DNA of 64,000 bases from Thiomonas arsenitoxydans (lineage in GTDB: Bacteria > Pseudomonadota > Gammaproteobacteria > Burkholderiales > Burkholderiaceae_C). Below the pieces are notes generated by a model. That model was not told where the DNA came from and searched no databases. It saw only the letters and a list, made by a program, of their open reading frames with translations. Of this stretch, positions 26,625 through 36,128 are shown piece after piece. Location of the stretch: assembly GCF_000253115.1 (NCBI RefSeq), contig NC_014145.1, positions 558,001-622,000 of the forward strand. The letters are read 5' to 3'. How positions within the stretch are numbered: the first letter of the stretch is position 1; each line of letters opens with the position of its first letter. Both the position numbers and the translations under genes were made by a program.

Positions 26625-28456
26625 CTACTGCGGGGTGTACTCCGGCACCAGCGCGTGCAGCGCGGCTTTGATCTGCGCGGGTGAGTCTGCGCTGCTGGCG
26701 GCGATCCAGGCCTGCAACGCTGGCAGGTCGAGCGGGGCCAGCTCGGCTTGACGGGCGACCCGCAGTTTGGGGTGGGGCGTAGGCAGAGTGGTTTCGTCGT
26801 CGGCCAGCAATTCCTCAAATAGCTTTTCGCCGGGGCGCAAGCCGGTGAAGTGAATGGGAATTTCTTCCTCGGTTTTGTTCGACAGCCGGATCATCAGCCG
26901 CGCCAAATCGACGATCTTCACCGGCTCGCCCATGTCGAGCACGAAGATGTTGCCGCTTTCCCCCATCAGCCCCGCCTGCAGCACGAGCTGCGCGGCTTCG
27001 GGAATGGTCATGAAGTAGCGCACGATCTCCGGGTGGGTCACGGTGACAGGCCCGCCGGCGGCGATCTGCGCCGCAAAGCGCGGCACCACGCTGCCGCTCG
27101 ATCCCAGCACATTGCCGAAGCGCACCGCGCAGCAATGCGTTTCGGGGTGCTGCGCGGCGTGCGCCTGCAGCGCCAGCTCGGCCAGCCGCTTGCTCGCGCC
27201 CATCACATTGGTCGGGTTCACCGCCTTGTCGGTGGAGATGAGCACGAAGCGCTGCGCGCCGCTGGCCGTGGCCGCGCGTGCCGCGCCCAGCGTGCCCAGC
27301 ACATTGGTGCGCAGCGCCTCGATGGCGTTGTCGTCTTCCATCAGCGGCACATGCTTGTAGGCCGCGGCGTGCAGCACCACGGCGGGGCGGTGCCGCTTGA
27401 ACAGGTCGAGCAGCCGCTCGGGTTCGCGCACATTGGCGGTGTAATAGCGCACGGCCAGCTCGGGAAAGCGCGCCTTGAACTCCTGCTCCAGCGCATAGAT
27501 GGCGATTTCAGAGGAGTCGATGCACACCAGTTGCCGCACGCCGAAGCGCGCGATCTGGCGGCACAGCTCCGAGCCGATGCTGCCCCCCGCACCCGTGACC
27601 AGCGCCACCTGCCCGGCGAGCAGGCTGGAGAGGCCGCGCACGTCGAGCTGCACCGCGGCGCGCCCCAGCAGGTCGGCCAGCTCGACCTGGCGCGGCGCCT
27701 GACCACCGCCGCCGCTGACGCCGCTTTGCAGCCAGTCGTCGGCGCGCGGCAGGGTGAGCAGGGCGAGGTGCGCATCGCTGGCTTGCAGCAGCAGCTCGCG
27801 GCGCGCCGGGCTGCCGGGCTCGCTGGCGATCAGCGCGTGGCTGGCGCCTTGCGCCTGCGCCACCCGGGCCAGATCGTCCACGCTGCCGGCCACCCGCACG
27901 CCCTGCACGCTGCGGCCCACTTCGCCGCGGTTCGGGCTGATGAGGGCGGCCACCTGCCAGCCCTTGCTGGAGCGCAGGCTTTGCAGCGCGCGCGCGGCCT
28001 CGTCGAGCGTGCCCAGCACCAGCAGCGGCTTGCCTTGCGCGGTCGATCGGGTCAGCCGTCCTTCGGCCAGAATGCGCGCGCCCAGCCGCAGGCCAAGCAG
28101 CGCGGCGCCCGCGAACAGCGGATGCAGCAGCACGATGGAGCGCGGGAAATTGGGCAGGCGCAAGAGCAGCAGCACGGCCGCCAGCGCCAGCGCCGCCACG
28201 ATCATGGCCGAGGCCAGCCGCTTGAACTCGGGCACGCTGGTGTGCCGCCACGGCGTGCGGTAAACGCCCAGACCAGCCAGCGCCGCCACCCACACCACGG
28301 CGGCCAGCGGCGTGCTGATCCACAGAATCTGCGCCAGGTTGACCGGCGCGTCATTGCGCAGCAGGCTGAAGCGAAACAGGAAGGCGAGCAGCCAGGTGAG
28401 GGCGACGAGCAGGGCGTCGGCCGCCGCGGGCCGCCAGATCGCTCGGGTCGAAAACC

Positions 28457-28460
<4 letters not shown>
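26625..28460 (-). CDS. Membrane UDP-sugar 4,6-dehydratase (CapD/PglF/WbpM family)
   Basis: A 611-residue protein with four N-terminal membrane helices (about residues 10-110) and a cytoplasmic SDR domain. The NAD motif is [17 protein letters not shown]; the catalytic region reads [23 protein letters not shown], in which Met replaces the usual SDR Tyr as in PglF/WbpM. It should convert UDP-GlcNAc to the 4-keto-6-deoxy sugar, the first step toward bacillosamine, legionaminic acid or similar sugars. It is the last gene of a four-gene operon; the aminotransferase stop overlaps its start (ATGA). Confidence 0.93.
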
Positions 28461-29961
<1,501 letters not shown>

Positions 29962-29965
<4 letters not shown>

Positions 29966-30612
29966 GCCGAAACTCCTTGAAGGGGGCGGGCCGGCACACC
30001 GGCCCAGGACTCGCCGTCGGGCAGGTCTTGCAGCAACACCGCGCCCGCGCCCAGCGTAGCGCCCGCGCCCACGCGCAGATTGCGCAGCACCGTGCTGCCC
30101 GCGCCCACCAGGGCGGCTTCGCCCACCTGCACCGCGCCGCCGAGGCGCACTCCAGGGGCCACATGTGCCCAGGCGGCAATGCGGCAGTCGTGATCGACCA
30201 CCGCGCCGTGATTGACGATCACCCCGACGCCCAGCTCAGCCATAGGCGCAACGACGCACTGCGCCGTGATCAGGCAGCCCGGCTGCACGCGCGCCGAAGC
30301 CGCCACGCTGGCGCTGGGGTGCACGATGGTGGCCAGAGGCCCGATGGACGCCAGCCGCGCCGCCTCGCCGCGCCGTATGGCGTTGTGGCCGATGGCCACA
30401 TGCACCGCGCGCGGGCCAGGCAGGGCGCTGGCGTCCTCGATGGAGAGCACCGGCACGCCGGGCAGCAGTTCGCTGCCCCAGGTGGCCGCGTTACGGTCTG
30501 AGGCGACCACGCGTGCAAAGGCGCCGCTCAACAACGCCGCGTCGGCCGCCACGCGGCCGTGGCCGCCGGCGCCAAACACGATCAAGACAGGTTTCTCGGA
30601 GGATGGGGACAT
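29962..30612 (-). CDS. NeuD/PglD-family sugar O/N-acyltransferase
   Basis: A 216-residue protein with an N-terminal Rossmann-like part (VLIVFGAGGHGRVAADAALLSG), typical of NeuD/PglD, and a left-handed beta-helix of hexapeptide repeats (about residues 90-205). The His in VNHGAVVDHDCRIAAWAHVAPGVRLGG fits the catalytic base. It likely N-acetylates the 4-amino sugar made by the aminotransferase, giving a UDP-2,4-diacetamido sugar. Start and stop are tightly coupled to the neighbouring genes. Confidence 0.9.
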
Positions 30613-30619
30613 AGGGGTT

Positions 30620-31885
30620 TCAATAACGATTCACCTTGTGCAGCAGATCGCCAGACAGCGGCAGGGTGGCCAGCAGATGCGCGATGCGCGCGGCGCTGTG
30701 GCCGTCACCATAGACGTTTGCTTCCGGATGCGGCCAAGGCCCGAGCGCCAGCGCCTGCCGCACGGCGGCCTCGATGGCGCTGGCCTGCGGCGGCACGTCC
30801 ACCGTGTTGGCGTTGCGCTCGCGCAGGTTCTGGCGGCTGCCGACGTTGACCACCCGCGTGCCCAGACTGGCCGCCTCGATGATGCCCGACGACGAATTGC
30901 CCGCCAGCACCGCGGCGTGGTGCAGCGCGGCCAGATAGTCGGCGCGCGGCAGATGGGTGATGCGGTGAAACCCCGGCCACTGCTGCGCCCGCAGCAAGGC
31001 TTCGATGTGGCCCGAACCCGCGTCGGCATTGGGCGCCAGCCACACCACGCTGAAGGCCGACCCGGCACCCGCGGCCCGAAGACCGTCGAGCAGCGCCTGG
31101 GTCTGCGCGGCGGCGTCGTCCGCCTCTTGCACTACGGGGTGGAAAAGGACAAGGGCGTAAGGGCGCTCGGGCAGGCTCTCGCTCCCGGCCTCTCCCATAA
31201 GTGGGGGAGGAGCAAACCCTCTCACTGCAACATCAGTGCCCCCTCCCCACGCGTGGGGAGGGTTGGGGTGGGGAGTCTGTCGCTCCAGTGCCGCCTGCAA
31301 GGCATGCAGCGCAGCCTCTCGCGGAAGCTGCCGCGCATCCGACAGATCGTCCAGCCCCGGCGCGCCCACGACATGCACGCGCTGCGGGTTTTCGCCCATC
31401 GCGATGAGGCGCTCGCGCGACTGCGCCGTGGCGCAGAAATGCAGCGCCGCCAGCTTGCTGATGGCGTGGCGCACCGGTTCGTCCACCGTGCCCGAGCGCT
31501 CGCCGCCGTGCAGGTGAATGGACGGCACGCCCAGATGCAGCGCGGCAATCGCCCCCGCGAGCTTTTCGCCCCGGTCGCCCAGCAGCAGCAGCGCATCAGG
31601 ACGCTCGGCCTGCAGCACCTGCGCCAGCCCGGCGAGCGTCTGGCTGATCGCCCGCGCCATGCCCGCGCCATCGCGCGCGCCCACATCACTGGGAATGCGC
31701 GCCGCGATGCGCAGCCCGCTGGCCTCGATGTCGTCCACCGTGTGGCCGTAGTCGGGGTGCAGGTGCATGCCCGTGACCGCCACCGCCACCTCCAGCCCCG
31801 GATGCGCAGCGGCCACGTGCAAGGTCTGGCGCATCAGTCCGAAGTCGGCACGGGTGCCGGAGAGATAGAGAATGCGGCGGGGCAT
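30620..31885 (-). CDS. UDP-N-acetylglucosamine 2-epimerase, hydrolysing (NeuC/LegG family)
   Basis: The 421-residue protein starts MPRRILYLSGTRADFGLMRQTL, the NeuC/LegG signature, and has VLLLGDRGEKLAGAIAAL-type and HLHGGERSGTVDEPVRHAISKLA motifs and NSSSGIIEAASLGTRVVNVGSRQNLRER. It hydrolyses and epimerises a UDP-2-acetamido sugar to a free ManNAc-type sugar, the precursor of a nonulosonic acid. About 30-40 residues near the middle (TPHPNPPHAWGGG...PPLMGEAGSES) are foreign to the family and are encoded by a palindromic repeat inserted in frame. It is the first gene of the operon; no synthase (NeuB/LegI) is seen upstream. Confidence 0.92.
   Translation of the reverse strand: MPRRILYLSGTRADFGLMRQTLHVAAAHPGLEVAVAVTGMHLHPDYGHTVDDIEASGLRIAARIPSDVGARDGAGMARAISQTLAGLAQVLQAERPDALLLLGDRGEKLAGAIAALHLGVPSIHLHGGERSGTVDEPVRHAISKLAALHFCATAQSRERLIAMGENPQRVHVVGAPGLDDLSDARQLPREAALHALQAALERQTPHPNPPHAWGGGTDVAVRGFAPPPLMGEAGSESLPERPYALVLFHPVVQEADDAAAQTQALLDGLRAAGAGSAFSVVWLAPNADAGSGHIEALLRAQQWPGFHRITHLPRADYLAALHHAAVLAGNSSSGIIEAASLGTRVVNVGSRQNLRERNANTVDVPPQASAIEAAVRQALALGPWPHPEANVYGDGHSAARIAHLLATLPLSGDLLHKVNRY
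31180..31276. repeat. Palindromic repeat element inserted in frame in the epimerase gene
   Basis: Two hairpins lie side by side: one around 31190-31210 (CTCTCCC / GGGGGAG) and a perfect 22-bp palindrome at 31241-31262 (half-site CCCTCCCCACG). Its translation (PHPNPPHAWGGG) is the pattern produced by common dispersed palindromic repeats of proteobacteria, normally found between genes. Here the frame stays open through it. Confidence 0.7.
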
Positions 31886-32052
31886 AAGAGGCGAGGGGAA
31901 ATGGAGCGTGAGTCAGCCACGACGGGTGGCCAACGGGAAGATTTTTGCAGAGATTGCAGTGCGGCCACCCGGCGCATGGCGAAAAGGGTGGAATCGTGCG
32001 AAATCCACCGAGCGATGAAAACGCGGCAGCGCCGGGCAAGTGAGGCGCTGAA

Positions 32053-32345
32053 ATGATGTTCGTCCCGAACGAAAATTGACCCACCTTTGAAGGTTATGCC
32101 GACGCAAAATTGACCCGGGTGTTCCACCTACCCTGCTGCTTTTTCAGGCATGGGGGCAGGAGTGATCACCATGGACATGATTGGCAAGATTCAGCGGATG
32201 CATTTCCGCCAGAACAAATCCGCTCGAGGTGATTGCCCGCAGTACGGGGCTGTCGCGCAACACGGTGCGTACCTGGCTACGCCAGCCGGGCGATGTTGTG
32301 TCGCGGTACGCGGTCGTGCTCGGGGTGGCGTGCGACGGTGACACG
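32053..32345 (+). mobile_element. Degraded left end of an IS21-type element
   Basis: Two near-repeats, AAAATTGACCCACC and AAAATTGACCCGGG (32072-32120), look like the repeated terminal motifs of IS21-type ends and precede a decayed istA start. No right end, istB or target duplication is visible. The element is a fragment left between the sugar operon and the tRNA scar. Confidence 0.6.
32171..32345 (+). pseudogene. istA: IstA transposase N-terminal remnant, frameshifted
   Basis: Translation from ATG 32171 gives MDMIGKIQRMHFRQNKS; the family then continues in another frame as LEVIARSTGLSRNTVRTWLRQPGDV. Together these match the helix-turn-helix start of IS21 IstA (MIGKIRRMHFREGLSIREIARRTGLSRNTV type). 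A frameshift near 32220 and loss of all but about 55 codons show the gene is dead. Confidence 0.7.
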
Positions 32346-32376
32346 GTAGGCGGAACGATTGGAGATATCTGATATG

Positions 32377-32415
32377 ACGGGATTCCTGAGTCCTTAGAAA
32401 TGGATGGAATCCCGT
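32377..32415. repeat. 10-bp inverted repeat
   Basis: ACGGGATTCC at 32377 pairs exactly with GGAATCCCGT at 32406 with a 19-base loop. It lies in the gene-free stretch 32346-32663 between the IS remnant and the tRNA terminator. Its role is unknown. Confidence 0.5.
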
Positions 32416-32663
32416 GTAAGCATCAACGGCGTTGAAACAGGCCGCCCCGCAGTCACTGCCACTTGACTTTAGGTCGCCGATTCTTCGGCGCTCCAGCGCA
32501 GTCTTAGTGAACTCTACGCAGGCACACGAAACGCGACGCAAGGTGAATTGGCGCAAAAATGGAGCAAACTGTCGCTTTTTCTCAAAATAACGACATTTAC
32601 ACATTTTGCACACGCTCGGTGCGATACCTCGACTTCCCGCCCAGGAACTGTCTAAGTTCTTGA

Positions 32664-32708
32664 TTTCAAAAACAAAAACGGCCGCCATGTTGAAATCATG
32701 GCGGCCGT
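32664..32708 (-). terminator. Terminator of the tRNA-Pro gene
   Basis: A perfect 12-bp stem (ACGGCCGCCATG / CATGGCGGCCGT, 32678-32708) with a seven-base loop, followed on the minus strand by a T-rich run. It stands 17 bp past the tRNA 3' end, so it is the native terminator of that tRNA gene and marks this flank as original chromosome. Confidence 0.85.
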
Positions 32709-32724
32709 GTCAGCTTGAAGATTC

Positions 32725-32771
32725 TGGTCGGGGTGAGAGGATTCGAACCTCCGGCCTCTACGTCCCGAACG
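32725..32771 (-). other. attL-like site: 3' fragment of tRNA-Pro(CGG)
   Basis: On the minus strand this 47-bp piece reads from the anticodon loop (TTCGGGA, anticodon CGG) through the variable and T arms (GGTTCGAATCC) to the acceptor strand and CCA. The anticodon stem does not close and the 5' half is absent: sequence beyond 32772 is unrelated. A tRNA 3' half like this is the usual duplicate made when a tyrosine-recombinase element integrates at a tRNA gene. The intact tRNA should stand at the far (right) end of the element. Confidence 0.85.
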
Positions 32772-32998
32772 CGAACTATTCTCAAATGAGGCCTGGTTGC
32801 AAAAACAGGTGTCTAAACAAAATCAATATCTTACGAGCTTGCAAACGGAATATGCAAGCACTTGCGAGAACTTGCATTGCACTGAAATTGGCACAGATTT
32901 GCCACAGAATTTCTAAAGAGGGATTTTGAGCACGTAGTTGAATCGGTGAATAAACAGCCTTGCTAGACGCTGAGTGTTCATCCTCTTCTGCTCCTGCC

Positions 32999-33424
32999 AT
33001 GACTGCTCCAAAGGCTTCGTCCATCTCTCCATTTGTCGCCGTAACAAAAGAAGCTGCTGCAGCCGCACTGAGCTGCTCCCTACGCTGGATTGACAAGCTC
33101 ATCGAGGCAGGTGAGTTGCCTGTACCGACAAAAATCGGTCGCCGGGCATACTGGCACCCCGATGAGTTTTATGGGGCGCTCAGCGCCAAGCTGTTGCGAG
33201 AAACAAATGCTCCTCGATTCTCGGTCAACGAGGTCGACCATGCTGATACGCCGAGCCAACCGATTGAGCCGACAGTCGATGGTCGGCGAGCGAGAGCGGC
33301 CACCGCAACGAAGCTATCCGTTTCTGATGCGAAAGGCCCGCCGCATCGACGACGCTCGGCTTCCCCAGTGGACGCGATGCGTGCAAAGACGGCCGCCGTT
33401 CTTCGAGTCGTTGCGACGCCTTGA
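32999..33424 (+). CDS. Excisionase/AlpA-like DNA-binding protein
   Basis: The likely product of 141 residues has one recognisable part, VTKEAAAAALSCSLRWIDKLIEAGELPVPTKIGRRAYWHPDEFYGAL, which matches the MerR-like winged helix of excisionases and AlpA regulators. After residue about 70 the sequence becomes basic and of low complexity, with no family match. It is the first gene inside the tRNA scar, a usual place for such regulators. No clear Shine-Dalgarno supports the start at 32999; an upstream start (32960) is open too. The C-terminal end may be frameshifted. Confidence 0.5.
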   Translation: MTAPKASSISPFVAVTKEAAAAALSCSLRWIDKLIEAGELPVPTKIGRRAYWHPDEFYGALSAKLLRETNAPRFSVNEVDHADTPSQPIEPTVDGRRARAATATKLSVSDAKGPPHRRRSASPVDAMRAKTAAVLRVVATP

Positions 33425-33444
33425 GGGCGATGTAAAAAGAGAAC

Positions 33445-33473
33445 ATGAAAAAGCGGCCCCAAGTCGGGGCCGC
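33445..33473 (-). terminator. Terminator, minus strand
   Basis: GCGGCCCC at 33453 pairs with GGGGCCGC at 33466 (8-bp stem, AAGTC loop). On the minus strand CTTTTTC follows, so it ends transcription of the gene at 33541-34191. Confidence 0.8.
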
Positions 33474-33540
33474 CCAAGAATTACATCAGTCCCAACGCTG
33501 GGGCCCCATCACCCTCAGCGGTCGATTCCACCGCCGGCTC

Positions 33541-34191
33541 TCAGTGCAACACAGCACCCGCTGGCACCTGCAGCCGCCCAGCTTGTCTGACGTCAACATC
33601 ACTGTCGTGCGTCTTGGGCGGAGGCATGCACGCGACCGCCCACCGCTCCCCGACCTCGAAGCCCGGGACGAGGCTCTCCGGCGAGTCTTCAAGGCGCTTG
33701 AACAATGCGACCATCTCCAGCGTGCGCGTCACGAACTCACCCCCAAGCGGCGCTTCATCGACCCGCTTACGAATGGCTCCCCACTGCGCGCTTTCCGGGT
33801 CTCCGACGGGCGGCCCGGACGTCACGACGATGACTTGGGGCTTGTCGGCAATCGCGACGGCGATGTTCATTGAGCGCCGTGTTTCAACCGCTTCGAACAA
33901 CCAGGCCTTTGCGACCGTGTTCAGCATCGGCACGAGGCACACGACTTGCGTCGATGCGGCTTGCAGCGTGACGATTGCACACAGAAGACCATCACCATTG
34001 CCCGCAATGGCAAGGCCCTGACCCGTCGGCACGAGGCTGCTCTCAAACAGCCGCGCCACGCGGTCCGGTAGCTCGATAAACAGGGCGTGGCCGTCGTAAT
34101 GGGGCCTTTGCTTCAGCGTCGTCAGTTCGGCGGCGAACTGCGACGGGTCGAGCAGCAGCCCTAAGCCGATGGAATTTCTCTTCGTAGGCAT
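33541..34191 (-). CDS. Hypothetical protein of the island
   Basis: I do not recognise this 216-residue protein. The start is well supported: AGGAG stands seven bases before ATG 34191. The N-terminal half looks like a mixed alpha/beta fold (DGHALFIELPDRVARLFESSLV, LLCAIVTLQAASTQVVCLVPMLN), and the middle has VAIADKPQVIVVTSGPPVGDP. There is no signal peptide or membrane helix. It lies between two terminators, so it has its own transcript. Base composition is a little lower in GC than the core genome. Confidence 0.7.
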   Translation of the reverse strand: MPTKRNSIGLGLLLDPSQFAAELTTLKQRPHYDGHALFIELPDRVARLFESSLVPTGQGLAIAGNGDGLLCAIVTLQAASTQVVCLVPMLNTVAKAWLFEAVETRRSMNIAVAIADKPQVIVVTSGPPVGDPESAQWGAIRKRVDEAPLGGEFVTRTLEMVALFKRLEDSPESLVPGFEVGERWAVACMPPPKTHDSDVDVRQAGRLQVPAGAVLH

Positions 34192-34243
34192 TTTTTCTCC
34201 TGGGTTGGATGGCCTGCTCTCGTGTAGCGACCGGCGCCCAGAC

Positions 34244-34268
34244 AAAAAAAGCGGGCCCGCAGGCCCGC
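34244..34268 (-). terminator. Terminator, minus strand
   Basis: GCGGGCC/GGCCCGC stem (34251-34268) with a four-base loop followed on the minus strand by seven T. It ends the gene at 34287-34904. Confidence 0.85.
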
Positions 34269-34286
34269 GAACAAAAGAAGGAAAAA

Positions 34287-34904
34287 TCAAGACGCCATCA
34301 AGCTCCGGTCTTTCCCGGCTGCATGCGCTGCCATGGCTTCATGTTCGTCATGCTGGATGGCCGCACGCTGCAACCAGCGCAGGATGTCCGGCAGGAGCGG
34401 CAACTCGGCCAGTTCCATCGCCCGATTCTTGCCATAGACCATCACCAGGTAATGCCTGTACTCGTCGGTCAGGTCCGCGACGGAGTCCGGCACGAGCGCG
34501 CGCAGTTTCGGGTCCGTCAGCATCCGCGCAAATTCCCGTTCAATCGTGTCGGTCGGTGACTCGATGCGCGTGGCAAAGTCGCCGACCCGGATGTCGCCGG
34601 CGAGTAGCCGTGCGGTAATCGGAGGAATGGCCAGGTAGCGCGCGGCCTTCGTCATGAAGGCGCGGTCCCTGACCAGCCTGGAGGCATGACCGCGTTCGCA
34701 GCGTTCAAGCTCCTCCAGGCTGATGCCGAGGACGTGGGCCAAATGGTTGGCGTCATGCCGGCGCCGAGCCGCATCGTCGAGCACCCAGCCGATGAGCGGG
34801 CCGCCTGGGTGCTGGTAAAGCCGCAACACGCGTTCGGCCGGGGTCTCCGGGGCGACGTATGCGGACGCGTCGAGCGGTGGATGGAGTGCTGCCTTGTGTT
34901 CCAT
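34287..34904 (-). CDS. XRE-like regulator, minus-strand partner of a divergent pair
   Basis: This 205-residue protein has a helix-turn-helix-like middle part (HVLGISLEELERCERGHASRLVRDRAFMTKAARYLAIPPITARLLAGDI, about residues 58-107). The segment RAFMTKAARYLAIP....LLAGDIRVGDF is similar in layout to FARACAAYLRVP....MMAGRITQADL of the protein encoded divergently at 35132. The rest is helical (EYRHYLVMVYGKNRAMELAELPLLPDILRWLQRA). A regulator role is inferred from the motif and the divergent layout; the DNA target is unknown. Confidence 0.6.
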   Translation of the reverse strand: MEHKAALHPPLDASAYVAPETPAERVLRLYQHPGGPLIGWVLDDAARRRHDANHLAHVLGISLEELERCERGHASRLVRDRAFMTKAARYLAIPPITARLLAGDIRVGDFATRIESPTDTIEREFARMLTDPKLRALVPDSVADLTDEYRHYLVMVYGKNRAMELAELPLLPDILRWLQRAAIQHDEHEAMAAHAAGKDRSLMAS

Positions 34905-35131
34905 GGTGATGTCCTGTGTGCACGCAAATCCGTGCGCTTCCTATAGCGACCGTGGTTTCGCGGCATCACAGAGCGTATGGATGCGGAACCATCCACGCGC
35001 AACGTCAAGAGACTGGGCCAGCAGTAATCCGCGAGCTGGAGGCACCGACGCTTGGATGCTGGTGACTACACCTGAAAGGCCAGTCCTCTGGCGGTCGAAA
35101 TCGACCCTCCAGAACCCCTCAGGAGTCACAT

Positions 35132-35773
35132 GTGAAAGTCAAGCAAGCCAGGAAAACCAAGGACCTCACCACCTGCACAGAAGTCAATCCCGCCGAGCCC
35201 CAAGTAGCAGAACCCGCACCTCATAAGCCTCACGCTCCCTGGAGCGGTGAGGTCAGCGAGACATTCGCCGTCCGGCCCGGTGGCCTGCTGATTGCTGCTC
35301 TCGTGCAGTGCGCCGCAGAGCGAGGCCAGTCCTTTCCGGAGATGTGTCGTGAACTGGGCTACAGCTACCCGTACCTGAACCTGCTGATGAGCGGGGTCCG
35401 ACAGGTCAATCAGATTTCTGACGACTTCGCTCGGGCGTGCGCAGCCTATCTGCGCGTGCCTCGCATGAGTATTTTGATGATGGCTGGACGCATCACGCAA
35501 GCCGACCTGATGGAACCGGGGCTGTATGGCCCGCAGACCATTGAACCGGCGTTTCAAGTCCTGTCAAAGGACGCAGCCTGGGGACCGCTCGTGACCGGGG
35601 AACTCCGCGACGTTTCGATGGTGTCAAAGTACGCGCTGGTCAAGATGTACGAGAAGGCTGAAGGCAAGAAGCTGCTACCCGAAATGGACATCGCGGCGCT
35701 ACAAACCGAAGTGGTCGCGATGCAGGCTCACATCAGCACGATAAGGGCAGAGCTCGCGGCGAAGAAAGAATAG
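35132..35773 (+). CDS. XRE-like regulator, plus-strand partner of a divergent pair
   Basis: A 213-residue protein with a helix-turn-helix in RGQSFPEMCRELGYSYPYLNLLMSGVRQVNQISDDFARACAAYLRVPRMSILMMAGRI (about residues 70-125), followed by a C-terminal coiled coil (AALQTEVVAMQAHISTIRAELAAKKE). The N-terminal 45 residues are polar and Pro-rich. A 227-bp gap separates it from the divergent gene at 34904, which has a similar domain; the two may control the shared region. A strong terminator follows. GTG could not be preferred over ATG 35132 (CACATGTGAAAG), which is in a palindrome-like context. Confidence 0.65.
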   Translation: MKVKQARKTKDLTTCTEVNPAEPQVAEPAPHKPHAPWSGEVSETFAVRPGGLLIAALVQCAAERGQSFPEMCRELGYSYPYLNLLMSGVRQVNQISDDFARACAAYLRVPRMSILMMAGRITQADLMEPGLYGPQTIEPAFQVLSKDAAWGPLVTGELRDVSMVSKYALVKMYEKAEGKKLLPEMDIAALQTEVVAMQAHISTIRAELAAKKE

Positions 35774-35804
35774 AAACTGTCGCGCGGTCATTGAGCCCAT
35801 TCAC

Positions 35805-35828
35805 GCCCCCGTACTGCGGGGGCTTTTT
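35805..35828 (+). terminator. Terminator
   Basis: GCCCCCG/CGGGGGC stem at 35805-35823 followed by TTTTT. Confidence 0.9.
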
Positions 35829-35902
35829 GCATCCAATCCAGCGGCGGTGGTGCAGGTCGGCGGGGTGTACCGAGAAGCGCAGCGATGCGTGGCGGCCTTG
35901 CG

Positions 35903-36025
35903 TTACGGCCGGATGTGCGGCACGCTGCGCAGAGACCACGCATGGCGCAGCCAGGTTTTGCGGAGGTCGCGTGCCAGCACGCAGAGGGTCAGCGCGAGGG
36001 CCAGGATGGCAAGCCAATTCAACAT
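35903..36025 (-). CDS. 40-residue single-span membrane microprotein
   Basis: A short frame encodes MLNWLAILALALTLCVLARD as one hydrophobic helix followed by a basic tail (KTWLRHAW, RSVPHIRP). AGGA stands nine bases upstream of the ATG at 36025. Size and layout fit a small inner-membrane protein such as a toxin of a type I system or a regulator of a membrane complex. No antisense RNA gene is identified. It is the only candidate in the gap 35830-36128. Confidence 0.45.
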   Translation of the reverse strand: MLNWLAILALALTLCVLARDLRKTWLRHAWSLRSVPHIRP

Positions 36026-36128
36026 GTAGCAATGTCCTGGTGATGGTTGTCGGAACGGGTGGGGCTCTCGATTTGTCAGGGCATTATCAAATCAAACGTC
36101 CAGCGTGAACAGCCGCTGCCCCCATGGT

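Noticed and set aside
30212..32056. 614-residue plus-strand frame opposite the sugar genes
   Set aside because: Antisense shadow across two real genes, with no family features.
31834..32127. 97-residue minus-strand frame before the epimerase
   Set aside because: It reads through the IS21 terminal repeats and the epimerase start; the sequence is explained by the mobile-element end.
32606..32929. 107-residue plus-strand frame crossing the tRNA scar
   Set aside because: GRGERIRTSGL is the usual chance peptide from reading through an antisense tRNA; not a gene.
33090..33590. Alternative plus frame overlapping the excisionase-like gene
   Set aside because: No recognisable domain except basic, low-complexity sequence; possibly a frameshifted tail but not supportable as a gene.
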